From Hormiphora californensis (taxonomy: Eukaryota; Ctenophora; Tentaculata; Cydippida; Pleurobrachiidae), in contig CM035358.1 of the NCBI GenBank assembly GCA_020137815.1, positions 2,704,821 through 2,768,820 of the forward strand: 64,000 nucleotides of DNA. The letters run 5' to 3'. Positions within the stretch are counted from its first letter, which is position 1. Each line of letters opens with the position of its first letter. The translations under genes were made by a program, and so were the position numbers. Under the pieces are notes generated by a model that saw only the letters and a list, made by a program, of their open reading frames with translations, had not been told where the DNA came from and did not search any database. This document shows positions 34,043-45,033 of this stretch, one piece after another.

Positions 34043-35080
34043 CTAGGACGAGTACTCAAAACTAAATGTTATATTCCTCTTATACTCCTGGTCAGGTTGA
34101 AGAATACAATCCGGGAAGCCCTTCACATTAACCGCATTTGGGAAGTTCTGAGCCTCCAGAGCGACCCCTGAATGTTTATCATACCTCTTCCCACCCTTAC
34201 CCTCGGCTGTTCCATCTAGATAATTACCGGTGTACACATGAATACCAGGCTGATTTGTGTGAATCTTTACCCTCCTCGTATCACTGGCTATCTCCGCTGC
34301 TGGAACCACCCAGCCATCCTTAGCTAGCAATGCAAACGTGTGATCGAATCCACCGCTGACAGAACTTATCTTGTCGCAGATGGGCGTGTCCCTGAACTCA
34401 AATGCCGTCCCTTTGCAGTCGATAATCTCACCCGTTGGGAGAATTGTGTCAGAGTTCATTTCAATATACCCTGCGTAATCATAAACAGTTAATTTATCTT
34501 TAAGGGCACTCTCCTCACCACCTGACATATTGAAATACGGATGGAAGGTAAGGTTAATGGGGGTAACCTGATCACATGTTGCAGTCATATCAATGCTCAG
34601 GAAGGTACCCTTCACCCTCCCTCCTCTTGTCTTACTCCTAAGCGATATGTCAACTGTGACAGTCAGACTTCCCGGATACCCATCCGTGCCATCCGGCTGG
34701 AAGTGAGACAACCTTAGCACATTGTCCAGAACCTCAACATCCCAGACGACCTTGGACAAACCAATAAACCCGCCATGCAGGTGTGTGTCATTATTATTGT
34801 TCAAACTCAGCTGATAATCATTGTCACCGATTGAGAACTGTCCACCTCCGATACGACCCGCAACTCGACCAACTATACAGCCGGAGTAGAAATCATGATC
34901 CTCATACCCACTGACATCATCAAAACCCAGCAATACATCAACACCATCCGGGAAGATAAATGAGACAAGTGAGGCACCGTAGTCTGTTACAGATATCTCA
35001 ATTCCAGATTCACTCTTGCACGTGTACAAATTACATGCTTTGCCACTTTTTAGAGTGCCAAATGGCTTAACTTCCCACAT
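34043..35080 (-). CDS. GALM: Aldose 1-epimerase (galactose mutarotase), single exon
   Basis: 345 aa, the usual family length, starting MWEVKPFGTLKSG. It interconverts alpha and beta anomers of D-galactose or glucose, first step of the Leloir pathway, in the cytosol. Family signatures: NDTHLHGG (His100/His102), NLTFHPYFN (His180, catalytic acid), GFDHTF (Asp246) and SGVALEAQNFPNAVN (Glu309, catalytic base). All key residues are present and no intron is needed, unlike most neighbours. It lies between ATP6V0B and a BTB gene on the same strand. The minus-strand ATG at 35080 fits the conserved N-terminus. The intronless form could reflect retroposition, intron loss or transfer; the sequence alone does not decide. 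Confidence 0.95.
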   Translation of the reverse strand: MWEVKPFGTLKSGKACNLYTCKSESGIEISVTDYGASLVSFIFPDGVDVLLGFDDVSGYEDHDFYSGCIVGRVAGRIGGGQFSIGDNDYQLSLNNNNDTHLHGGFIGLSKVVWDVEVLDNVLRLSHFQPDGTDGYPGSLTVTVDISLRSKTRGGRVKGTFLSIDMTATCDQVTPINLTFHPYFNMSGGEESALKDKLTVYDYAGYIEMNSDTILPTGEIIDCKGTAFEFRDTPICDKISSVSGGFDHTFALLAKDGWVVPAAEIASDTRRVKIHTNQPGIHVYTGNYLDGTAEGKGGKRYDKHSGVALEAQNFPNAVNVKGFPDCILQPDQEYKRNITFSFEYSS

Positions 35081-35410
35081 GCTAAAAACAGCTGGATATG
35101 TCTATTAATATGTGTTTTAGAAAAAAATTCAATTTATAAGTTCTTCTGTAAACTGTAAAAAGTTCTGGTATCATGCCTTTATCTTCTCAGGAAAAACAAA
35201 ACCGAGCAAAATCGAGTGTGGCAACTTTTTTACTAAAAAAAGAAAGATTTTTAGATGGCATGCACTGTAAAAATCGCAGTAATGCCGTATAGTGTCTTGT
35301 AAAAGTTTGAGTTACAAAAAAGACTACAGACTGTGAATTTATCAGTATGTAATAAAAATACTCTGAGATTTTGAGTTTGATTTGTTCTTATTTAGATATG
35401 CTACGCTTTG
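35081..35410 (-). other. Intergenic, AT-rich
   Basis: No gene seen between GALM and the BTB gene. It probably holds the GALM promoter and the 3' UTR of the BTB gene. Confidence 0.5.
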
Positions 35411-36859
35411 TCAGTCTAAATCGGAATAAAAAGGTTCAAACATCGGATCATAGTAGACTAGTCCTCTAAGTGACTCCGGCTCCCTATAAAGTTTTGAATA
35501 AGCTGGGTTAAGATAGCTTTCCGGAAATCGATAACGTTTTATATGACAATGGCCGGAAGTCGGTTTCAATTGGGTACATGTTAAGTTGTAACTGTCGTCG
35601 TCAACATCTTCTCGATCGATAACAATTTTCAAACACCTGCATTTTTCATAACACATTGGCCAATTATAGTCATCACCAGGCTTGCCATTATTCATGGGAG
35701 CAAGGTTCATTGGATCGCTAATTTCTGAAAAAGGAACCCGCCAGCCTCCTTCGAGTAACATGCTATTTCTAAGGTAAAAATCACATGCAAACCACTCTGG
35801 AATTGACACGTGTATAGATTTCCATCCCCGCTCTCTCTTTACTACCTCAATCCGCTCTTCTGCTTCATACACATCGGCAACAAAAGGGATATGAGTACAT
35901 ATTGTCCCCAAAAAGTTCCACAAGTTATAGAACTTATAACTATTGTCAATAAGAAATTGAAATCGTTCCTCATCCGTATTGCCAGGAATGTTAGTATAAC
36001 AAAACCAAGTCGCTACCATACCATCATCCGTAGCGGCAAGACATGATTTTCTAAAGTTTAACAACCACTGAAAATCAGCCGAAGTTAGCAGCATATGGCT
36101 ATCAAGGATAATACCAAAGTGCAGTGCGAACTGTGTCGTATCCGATTTAGCAAGGCTATGAAGACAGGACCTTTCCAGCAGAAACTTGAGGTTATCATTC
36201 AAACAAAACATTCCATGCTCTATATCTGAGCCGAGTTTGGCAAATAGATGAGTCAGCAGAATACAGGTCTCTCTATCGCACTCGGAACACACCAGTAGCA
36301 GTTTCAGTTCAATCTTGGAGAGACTCTGATACCGTTGGCAGAGTAGCTCGACTAAAGCATCTCTGGCATTCAGTTCATACACCCTCGTCACTATAGAGTT
36401 GAGGGGGTTTGTTTCTTCGAAGAGGTTTGTTGGGTAGTGATTGGTCCACATGAAGCATGCTTCCTTTAGTAGTGGACCCACAGTATCAGCTGTAATTTCT
36501 TGCAAAGCAGCTACTTGTTCCCCGAACCACCAAAAACATCTCTTGCTCGCCCAATCAATTAACCAATCACCGCACAATTTGATAAGATCACGGAAATACT
36601 CAAGGGAAATCTCCAGCCTTCCAGATTTAACAGCCGCAACCAAAGATCGGACAGCCATGTCACTGTACTCTGAAAGGTCTAAATCAATGTCCCCCTCTCC
36701 ATCTGCCTTTATTTTAGAGAAAAGTTTATGGCTATCATGCGCTAAAACAAACGTCCTGAGTTTAAGTGTATCTCCAGAGTTTAGGAAGAGATTAAAAAAT
36801 CTAACATTCTTGAACTCCCATTCCAGTAAAAGGCGATGATGGGACGGAAGCTGAAACAA
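35411..36859 (-). CDS. BTB-type protein, 5' end unresolved
   Basis: Open frame of about 480 codons on the minus strand, stop at 35411. The N-terminal part (KLRTFVLAHDSHKLFSKI ... DLDLSEYSDMAVRSLVAAVK) has the look of a BTB/POZ fold: buried strand, His-x-x-x-Leu-Phe helix, then a D-L-S motif. A long helical region follows, as in BTB-BACK proteins. There is no good ATG at the upstream limit (the codon at 36859 is TTG). A TTTCAG acceptor sits at about 36852, so the first exon may lie upstream and was not found. BTB proteins commonly act as CUL3 adaptors; that role is inferred from the family only. A second, nested BTB gene at 54724-56496 has a similar size and helical C-terminus. Confidence 0.7.
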   Translation of the reverse strand: MFQLPSHHRLLLEWEFKNVRFFNLFLNSGDTLKLRTFVLAHDSHKLFSKIKADGEGDIDLDLSEYSDMAVRSLVAAVKSGRLEISLEYFRDLIKLCGDWLIDWASKRCFWWFGEQVAALQEITADTVGPLLKEACFMWTNHYPTNLFEETNPLNSIVTRVYELNARDALVELLCQRYQSLSKIELKLLLVCSECDRETCILLTHLFAKLGSDIEHGMFCLNDNLKFLLERSCLHSLAKSDTTQFALHFGIILDSHMLLTSADFQWLLNFRKSCLAATDDGMVATWFCYTNIPGNTDEERFQFLIDNSYKFYNLWNFLGTICTHIPFVADVYEAEERIEVVKRERGWKSIHVSIPEWFACDFYLRNSMLLEGGWRVPFSEISDPMNLAPMNNGKPGDDYNWPMCYEKCRCLKIVIDREDVDDDSYNLTCTQLKPTSGHCHIKRYRFPESYLNPAYSKLYREPESLRGLVYYDPMFEPFYSDLD

Positions 36860-37974
36860 TTGCCAATTTTAGTAGGCTTCGATTGTCGCTGTTAGTGCAG
36901 GGGTGACTGCGATACCAAAAATCAGTACTGAAAGGGTATTCCAAAAATGGCAGTAGTTTTTTAGACAATAAAATTAGGAGTAAAAATTTATCAAAGTCAA
37001 AAAAAATCTTTGACAAACCTGGTTGTAGTATTGGGGGGCGTGTGAGATGATAGGTACGTTGTTTAGAATTGGGTGCAGCGGGTTAAATTTGTTTGACTGA
37101 AAAAGATACTCATTAAAAGCAAATACCCCATACTGCGGGTTATAATTGAGGGGGGGGGGTATAAAATGTTGTTCCTATTAGCACCATCAAGCGTCGCACA
37201 AACACATGCTATATATTACCTGGTTCATGGTAGAACATGAAATCGGAACGATGGATGCTATCGGCAGATTGAATTGTTAACAATATGAACATGATATTAT
37301 AACAAAGTGGGGCACCGCTAAGATTTTGGATCTGGGCTGTACGCTCCAGTTACAGATTTGAAACTAGCACCAGGATCGGTAACCAGCACCAGGCGCTAGC
37401 TGGGAGAATCCCTATGCGCGCGACATCTTCGATTGACTAGCAGGGATTTCGATGTGAATTGCATCTAAAGTAGCGCGCGCGACAGTGTCAGCAGTGTCAG
37501 CAGGGCCCTGCACCATTGTAACTAGCTCCGGTAGCAAAATCTCTAACTGGACCCTTAAAAGACGTGGTTACAGGTGCACGCTGCCGGCTGCCAACCTTCA
37601 CTAAAAGTCCATTTTGGCAACTGTTCGGACTTCGGTGAGGACAAACATAAATTAGTACCGGGCCCCAACCCCGATTGGCATCAATTTTTAACAGCCGAAG
37701 AGAAGCTGCCGGAAAGAAGCGGGCGCCGTTACGATCCGGGTGTTTGCTGGCCTTTTTACAGAAGTACCCTGCACTAAATTGGCAAACGCCGCTGGCCACC
37801 GGTGCGATTATAATCTGGGTGCCTTGCAGCCTGTTTAAAGTCGGATTTTTGAAGTTGATAAATTGTTAGCAATGGAAGGCACCCAGATTTTAACTTTGCC
37901 CCTTTTCAAACCAAATACGGGCCAGCGTTAAAATCTGGGTGTTTCGTGAGTGCTCTGTGCTGACAAACGGTTTT

Positions 37975-38024
37975 TTAGGGTTAGGGCTAAAGTAGGGTTA
38001 GGGTTAGGGTTGGGGTTGGGGTTA
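37975..38024 (+). repeat. Interstitial TTAGGG-like repeats
   Basis: About seven degenerate units (TTAGGG, TTGGGG) in a row. A C-rich counterpart (CCCCTAACCCGACCCTAAC) is at about 38512-38532 in the opposite orientation. Confidence 0.8.
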
Positions 38025-38787
38025 GACCTTGACACTTCCTACCAGATAAACTTTGAATTAGCCAAAACGGTTGAGTCGTTTGGCGGTAAGAGCCATTTTA
38101 GTGAATCAACTTTCTTTTCTATCTCTCTTTTCCCACGGTCGAAAACTTTCCCACGGTCCGTGGGAAATACCGTAAGAGCTTCCACTAAAGTTGGATTTTT
38201 TGAAGTTGTCACCCCTCTTCTCGTGCACGGAATGTTTTAGCGTGTCACATCACATGTTTTAAAAAACGTGTGGTGTGCACGTCAAAATTGATAAATTTCA
38301 CATGCGCGGTCATTTGGGGTGACAACGGGCGCGATTATAATTTGGGTGCATTGCAACGTGTTTACAGGTGCGTGCTGCCAAAAAAGTAGACCTAAAACCA
38401 CTTAGACCGACTTTTTCAAACGGCTATAGCCGTGCAACCACATGGCCGATTTGAGTAAACTAAACGGTATCTGATAGAGAATCTATAGTCCTAACCGATA
38501 ACCCCAAACAAACCCCTAACCCGACCCTAACGACAGCCCTAGAGGCTAGAACCCGTCTCGAACGCCAAAATCGATGAAAGGAAGGCACCCAGATTTTAAC
38601 TTTTTCCGGTGACAACTTCAAAAAATCCGGGCGCCGCTGAAAAGACTGCGCGGCTTGGTATTCGCAGCGCTTTTGGCAAATTTTTTTCGCCGCGGCGCTT
38701 AATTCACGCCAGTATGCGGCGCTCAATCCGATAAAACGCCAAAAATTTTTACACCCGCGCGCGCGCCTGCGCGGCGACGAAACTTCT

Positions 38788-38815
38788 CGAAGCAACAAAC
38801 GCGTTTGTTGCTTCG
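38788..38815. repeat. 28-bp perfect palindrome
   Basis: CGAAGCAACAAACG followed by its exact reverse complement, centred on ACGCGT, with no spacer. Confidence 0.85.
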
Positions 38816-39782
38816 CGAAATTTCGTTTAAACGTACGCGATCGTTGAAAACTCGCACCTACCTAAGGTGGTCTGACATCTGTGGCAACGGTTTTTCTTTC
38901 AAATAACGACACTTTCTCTCTTTTTTTGTCTGTCTTTACCGAGACCCTATCGCCCTCCAAAGTCTAATTGGTTCCTCACGGCACTTCGAAGTTAGAATTT
39001 CTTTTTGTGGCTCACGCCTTTCCGTAGATTATTGGTGCTATGAAAACTATAATTTAAAGCATTTCCCAACTCCCTGGCGTCTCCTGCTTCATCATTAGGG
39101 GTTCGTTAGTGGTGGCGGGAGTCTAGCCTGTTGCGTGGTGCCCTTGCAGTGTGTCCTGAATCTGGGATGACTGAGCGGCATGCTTGTTTGTGAAGTTTGG
39201 CGTGTTTCCTCGTCTCGCGGGTGCGCTCACGACGAAGGGACACGACAAGCCGAGTACACCCTGATAACATGGATGATGGACTTTCTATTCTATATCGGAC
39301 TCCCGTTTAATTACTCGCCAAAAGGAGTGTAAATATTTATATCTAATTGCTATTGTTATGTGTATTGTACTAGATTGAATAATAAGTTATCATTGGTCTT
39401 TGCTTCGTGTGCCGTGCCCGTCTCTGTTCTTAAATTCCTGGCATCCCTTAAAAAGTTGCTGTTCTTACCGAATTTTAGTACCGGTGTGCTTGGTACTCCA
39501 ATGAAATAAGTGTGACACGTCTTTAACACACAACTCGCCAATTTGAACTCAATATCTCTGCTGAATAACTTCTAACCCACAAGTCCTTGAGAGGGTTCCG
39601 CTCCATCTGGGTTCTAGTCTAGAAATAAGTGACAAGTCTACACAGAACTCGCCAATTTTATTTCAATATCTCTGGTGACGAAACCGCAAGTCCTTGAGAG
39701 GGTTCCGCTCCATTAGGGTTCTACCACCAACCGGAGAACCACAACCACTTATAATATTACCATTGAAATAGGGAGAGAGACA

Positions 39783-40577
39783 ATGGGGGAAGGTCCTACT
39801 TACGGGATTGCCACGGGAAACCGTTTCGCGATGGTCGAACTATCAGACGATGAATTGGAGGACCCTTCTGACTTCATCAACCTTATTGAACAGGTAATTG
39901 TAATATGTGGTAAGTTTTTGTTTCTCTTTTGCCATTTTTTCGAAGTCTAAATATTCCACTGCTGGAGAAATCTAAGATCTAAGACCCTCCCTTTTTATTG
40001 GCCCACGCGGTATATCAGCTAACAGCTCCATGTTCCTGTCCAGAAAACTGAAGCCGCTAAGAAAATTGAACAGAAGAAAGGAAAGAAAGAGAAAAAGGTA
40101 GAGGAGAAGAAAAAGGAGGAAGAAAAGAAACCTGAGAAGAAGGACAGGAAAGGTAAGTTGTTGGTTTGGAGCAGGATCGACCTCGTATCACAATTATGTT
40201 ACTACTTGCTGTAATACAGTTCATCACTTTCCGATTTACACTATCTGTCACGCTCATTTTCAAATCCCTTTCTCTAATCCTTCTCTCTATATTTCTCTCC
40301 CCCTTCCATAGCGACACTATTTTCACATGCACACACAGACATCCATGCATTTACTGGACACCTTGTCGCTAAACACACCCTTGCTCCAATTTTCTATCTC
40401 TGTCGTCTTTTTATCACTCCCTCGCTCTTTGTCTCTCTATCTTTCTCCCTTGCTCTCTCATGGAAGGGTGTCAATGTGAATAATGTATGTGTCATATTTT
40501 CAAGCGCCCCCAACCAAAAATAGTCGACATTATATCATCCATACATGTCTACAGGTCTCCCGTCTATTTTCTGTGCC

Positions 40578-40634
<57 letters not shown>

Positions 40635-40770
40635 CCTGTGTCTATCTCTCTTTTTCTGCCATGTGTGCAGTTGGTGGTGAATTTGACGCTGGTTTTATCT
40701 TTGGTGCCCATCACGATAGGAAAGGGAATCACCAGCTGGGGGATAGTGTGTTGTATTCTTGGAAAACATG

Positions 40771-40820
<50 letters not shown>

Positions 40821-41016
40821 GTGAGAGAGATAGAGAGAGTGTGTGTGTGTCAGGGCTACCAAGTTGTAGGGTATTGGATTGGTTAAAGGGGTTAGCACTT
40901 AGTGATGTAGAGAGAGGGGGGACAGAGAGGAAAACTCTCTTACACACACGGACAGGATGTACAGTGACAGTGTCTCCTTCCTGTCTGTGTCTCTACATGA
41001 ATGTCTCTTCTCTCTA

Positions 41017-41062
<46 letters not shown>

Positions 41063-41191
41063 TCTCTTGCCCTCTGTCTGTAATACCTCTTGCCTGCTGC
41101 ATTTTCTCATTCTCACTTTCTAGTCACCCTCTCGCGGTTTATCATCATTTCAGCCTCATTTTACAATCTAAACCAGCAGTGCTGATCTCTT

Positions 41192-41248
<57 letters not shown>

Positions 41249-42306
41249 TTCTCTCTTCCGACTTCCACTCATTTCATTGACCCTACTTCACGCTTGATCT
41301 ACCTCTATCTGCTATCTTTGCGTCGCAATCATTGCAACACAGCTGTTCATCAAATGGTTGCAAAATATTTTATCATATTACTTACATATCCCCCCATCAT
41401 ATCCCATCCAACCCCCCATCATATCCCCCAATTCTATCAAATAATAAACCCCTCCCTCAGACGAAGACAAGGAGAACAGCCGAGGTCGAGGAGGCCGAGG
41501 TGGACGTGGTGGCCGAGGAAGGAGGGACGGAGAGAGGGGAGATCGCCGAGAGGGTGGTGGAGAGCGAAGGAATGACGGTGAGAGGAGGCCACGATACAAC
41601 AAGGATGACGGTGACCGACCACCCCGAATGCAGGTATATTGGGAAGTCATACCACTCTTTCCCTAGATATTTTTTCCATCCATAAACCATCATATGATAC
41701 AGCTCAATTGTCTGACCAGTGACCAGTATCCCCTGGGCCCTGACCTAAACTCCTCCAGGACGATGGTGAGGGCAAGACAGATGACGGTGAAAGGAGGACA
41801 GGAGGTTACAGGGGATCAAGGGATGGAGGAAGAGGCAACAACAGGAGCCGAGGACGAACTGGATACCGTGGAACCAACCGAACATTCGACCGACACTCTG
41901 GAGACTCACGAACGTAAGTTTCTTCCCCACAATCCATCCGATTTAGACATGATATGTCACTTTTTGTCGAACCGGGATATCTCTGTCTCCTCTCAGTTAG
42001 GAGACAGACAGATCTCTCTTTCTTTCTCCATCTCTATACAGTCTGTCTCACCCGTAGCGCGGGAAGTATGATACTGTGTAAACAAATGTGTTGCCGCTGG
42101 CGCCAAAATTGTTAAAACCACTCTCAAAGAAAAATAGAAGTAGAGAGAGAGAGAAAGAGAGGCGTGAGAGTTAGCCCACTGTGGTTATTATGTTACCACA
42201 GGCTGTACGTTTTCTCAACAACTACTAGAAGTGTGTTTTTGTCCATTATGTGTGTTCGAATGTGTGGCCTACGGCAAAAAAATACTCAGGAAGTTCTGTT
42301 TCTCGC

Positions 42307-42381
<75 letters not shown>

Positions 42382-44534
42382 TCATCGGATAACTATTAGA
42401 CCTCACACAAACAGCAATTCAATTTCCCCTTCAAGCTAGCTAGTAGCTACAGCTGGAGTAGTAGCCCACCACAGACGTGAGAGAGAGAAATATATGTTTA
42501 ATAAGGATTTCTATTCTAGAAAGAATAAGAAAGTATGATTTCTGCACCTGTATAGCTGTTATAATTGGTACTAATTACTACGATGTGTCATATGTGTGTT
42601 TGTTAAGTTGTCTATCAGACTGGGAACGGTAATATAATGAAATGAATAGGGATACTAGTTATGTAGCTGTCCTACGTGTTACACACAGTGAGATGTTACA
42701 TTTTGTGTGTGTAACATAATGTCACACAAGTCTCCTTCCTTCTGAGTTTCTGAGAGAGCTGTGTGGTTTACGAGTTGAGACAACCACCAGGTTTAGGACC
42801 TTCATTTAAAATCGTTTTTCAACATCGTGATATCACACCTTTCCCGCACCTGGTTCATAATCTAACACCTATTTAACACATCTCCCTCTCTCCCAGTGGT
42901 GTCCGATCCCAAGACAAGAGGGACGGTGGCGGTGCCCACAACTGGGGCTCTCCCACTGAGGAACCTGCTGGTGGCGATGCATGGGATGCTGCTGCTACTA
43001 CCGGTGGAAATGATGCCTGGGACGCTGCCGCTCAGTAAGTCATTCTGAAATATCGGCCAGCTTTTGTGAGACACCCCCCCCCCCCCCGACAAATCTTGCC
43101 AGGGAGTTTTGTGGTTTTCCCCAGTTTTTTAGTTGGTGGGAAACCGGAGAAGGGCCCAGTGAGAGAAGCTTAATTACTACTGGAAAAAGCATTGCCCCAA
43201 TATAGTATTTTAGAACCAGGGTGTACACTAAATATTACAACTCTAGATTCATTCAGACAGTAGTATGATAAATCACCTCAATGTACAGTCATTTCTTAAT
43301 ATGACTTAATCGCTAATTCTCCCCCAGACAAGCCGATGCCGCACCCAGTGGATTTGACAACGTTGAGGGAGCCGGAGATGCACCCAGTGGATTTGATGCT
43401 GTAGAAGGAGCTAACGGGTAAGAGAAAGTTCAACGTTGTGGTAACATTCTGGAAACTGCTCGATGCGGCCGCGTGTGGAGGAGAGTGCGGTTGCTGGGAC
43501 TGATGTTGGGAGTGAATTCAAATGTTGTGTACGGAACGCGCGGGCGAGTAAACCCCACGCAGAAGACCCCCAAACGAGCACAAGAAGTGCAAAAGTTGAG
43601 GGTGGGACAGGGGTGCCGCGCAACACGCTTCCCGCACGTGCGAGGTGGGTTGGTAATTTCCGCTCATGACCCTCCCTTTCTGTCACAGTGACGATGGCCC
43701 TGCTGCCCCCAAGGAGGAAGATGAAGCCCCAACCATGACCCTGGAGGAATACCAAGCGAAACAGGCCGCCGAGAAGAAGGGAACTGCTTTCCAGACCAGG
43801 AAGGCCGGTGAAAATGAGGATGATAGTCAATGGAAGAACTTTGCTCCCCTGAAGAAGGATGAGGAGGGAACCTACATGGGAGGACTGGTAAGAGTGTGAG
43901 ATAGATAGAGAGCGAGGGGGGTGCACCATTGTATTTGGAGTTCAAGGAGCTTTCCTGTCCTACGGCGGGCTCGCGACTGTCGGGGGATAGTGTGTGTATT
44001 TGAGAGAAGGATATGCTTTGATCCATCACTAAATCTGTGACTTTTACCACCCAAGACAACCTCGTATCTATCTCTCAATTCTAACCCCACCCATCCAAGA
44101 CATCCTCCCTCCTCCAGGACGAATACGAGAAGGTCATTGTCAGGACTGGCCGACAGAAGAAGATGGTTGCGGTCGATGTCAAGTTTGCCAACAACCCCCG
44201 TCGAGGAGGCGGTGGTGGTGGACGTGGAGGACGAGGTAAGAACATTTCCTCTTATATTTCAAACTTTATCTCTTTTATCTTATCTTTTTCAAACCTCATT
44301 TCTCTGAGGTTTTTCCTAAAACCAAACCCCGTCCCTAACACCCATCTTTCCCCGTCAGACGACCGTGGTGACCGTGGAGATCGTGGAGATAGGCGAGACC
44401 GACGTGACGACCGTGGTGATCGACGTGACAACGACAGACGAGACAACAAGCCCAAACAGAAGCAGGGTGGAGGAAATCAGAAAGCCCCCAATCTGGAGAG
44501 CTTCTCGGAGACTGAGTTCCCCTCTCTCTCATAA
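39783..44534 (+). CDS. SERBP1: SERBP1/HABP4-family mRNA- and ribosome-binding protein, spliced
   Basis: Nine exons: 39783-39893, 40044-40152, 41461-41633, 41759-41913, 42897-43034, 43328-43417, 43689-43887, 44118-44235, 44359-44534; 1269 nt, 422 aa (human SERBP1 about 408). The N-terminus NRFAMVELSDDELEDPSDF matches the family start. A Lys/Glu-rich segment (exon 2) is followed by an RGG box (GRGGRGGRGGRG, about 81-95). Then come HSGDSRTGVRSQDKRDGG and AHNWGSP, a signature of the hyaluronan/mRNA-binding domain, and MTLEEYQAKQA. A C-terminal GRGGR segment, Asp/Arg repeats and SETEFPSLS end the protein. It is intrinsically disordered; family members bind mRNA and the 40S head in inactive ribosomes. 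Candidate AATAAA at 44812-44817. Confidence 0.92.
40579..40640. repeat. (TC)n microsatellite, SERBP1-like intron 2
   Basis: CT run. Further CT or GA runs lie in the same 1.3 kb intron at 40772-40820 (GA), 41010-41070 and 41196-41255; opposite-strand GA and CT runs could base pair in the pre-mRNA. Confidence 0.9.
42307..42382. repeat. (TC)n microsatellite, SERBP1-like intron 4
   Basis: About 75 bp of CT repeat with a few TTTC interruptions, within intron 41914-42896, which otherwise shows no gene. Confidence 0.95.
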
Positions 44535-45033
44535 CAAGGGTTCCTTCCTCCATTTGTCTTGCATAGACACCCACACTTCTCTTCTCAATACCGCGATGAT
44601 CTCTGAAGAACACTTACACCTCGAGATTTCCGATCACAGTAGTTATTTTCCAACTCGTTTATTTTTATTTATATAGAATGTGGAAAATTTCTTATTTGTT
44701 TTACACGAAAAAAACCGCTACGTTTTCAATTTGTCTCAAAACGTAACGCGCCAATATATTTTAAAAGCAATGCGCGGGGTTTTCACGCCGCGCGTATTTT
44801 GAAATCTGACAAATAAAAAGTTTTCGGTCCGAAGTCAAAAAATTCGGCAGTTTTTTAAACTCTTGAAAAGCGCTGCCTTATCCCGCGGGGGCCAGCAACG
44901 TTTGCCAAGTTCGTTTCCGGTTTTTGAGCTCTCTGTTGCTCCTACCGCCGGTTAAGATCTTCAAATATTGAGATAACTTATCTCCCCACCGATATTTAGA
45001 GACCGAATTGTGAAAATGTCCGACTGAAGCGTG

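Larger units (their letters stand above)
36860..39782. repeat. Repeat-rich gene-free region with inverted copies
   Basis: No convincing gene. GGCACCCAGATTTTAACTTT occurs at about 37878 and 38585, and its inverse forms (AATCTGGGTG) near 37812, 37931 and 38341. TTTACAGGTGCGTGCTGCC (38360) resembles TTACAGGTGCACGCTGCC (37567). These give a scrambled foldback of about 37.4-38.8 kb. GC-rich stretches near 38630-38830 and 37380-37500 look CpG-rich. The final 300 bp precede the SERBP1-like start codon and likely include its promoter and 5' UTR. Confidence 0.6.

Noticed and set aside
36801-37016. 71-codon ORF as first exon of the BTB gene
   Set aside because: It reads a different frame from the BTB ORF and no donor linking the two in phase was found.
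37975-38024. Chromosome end
   Set aside because: The telomere-like run is short, degenerate and flanked by ordinary genes on both sides.
41378-41693. Pro/Ser/Arg-rich minus-strand ORFs
   Set aside because: They are antisense of the RGG-box exon of the SERBP1-like gene, whose skewed codons leave other frames open.
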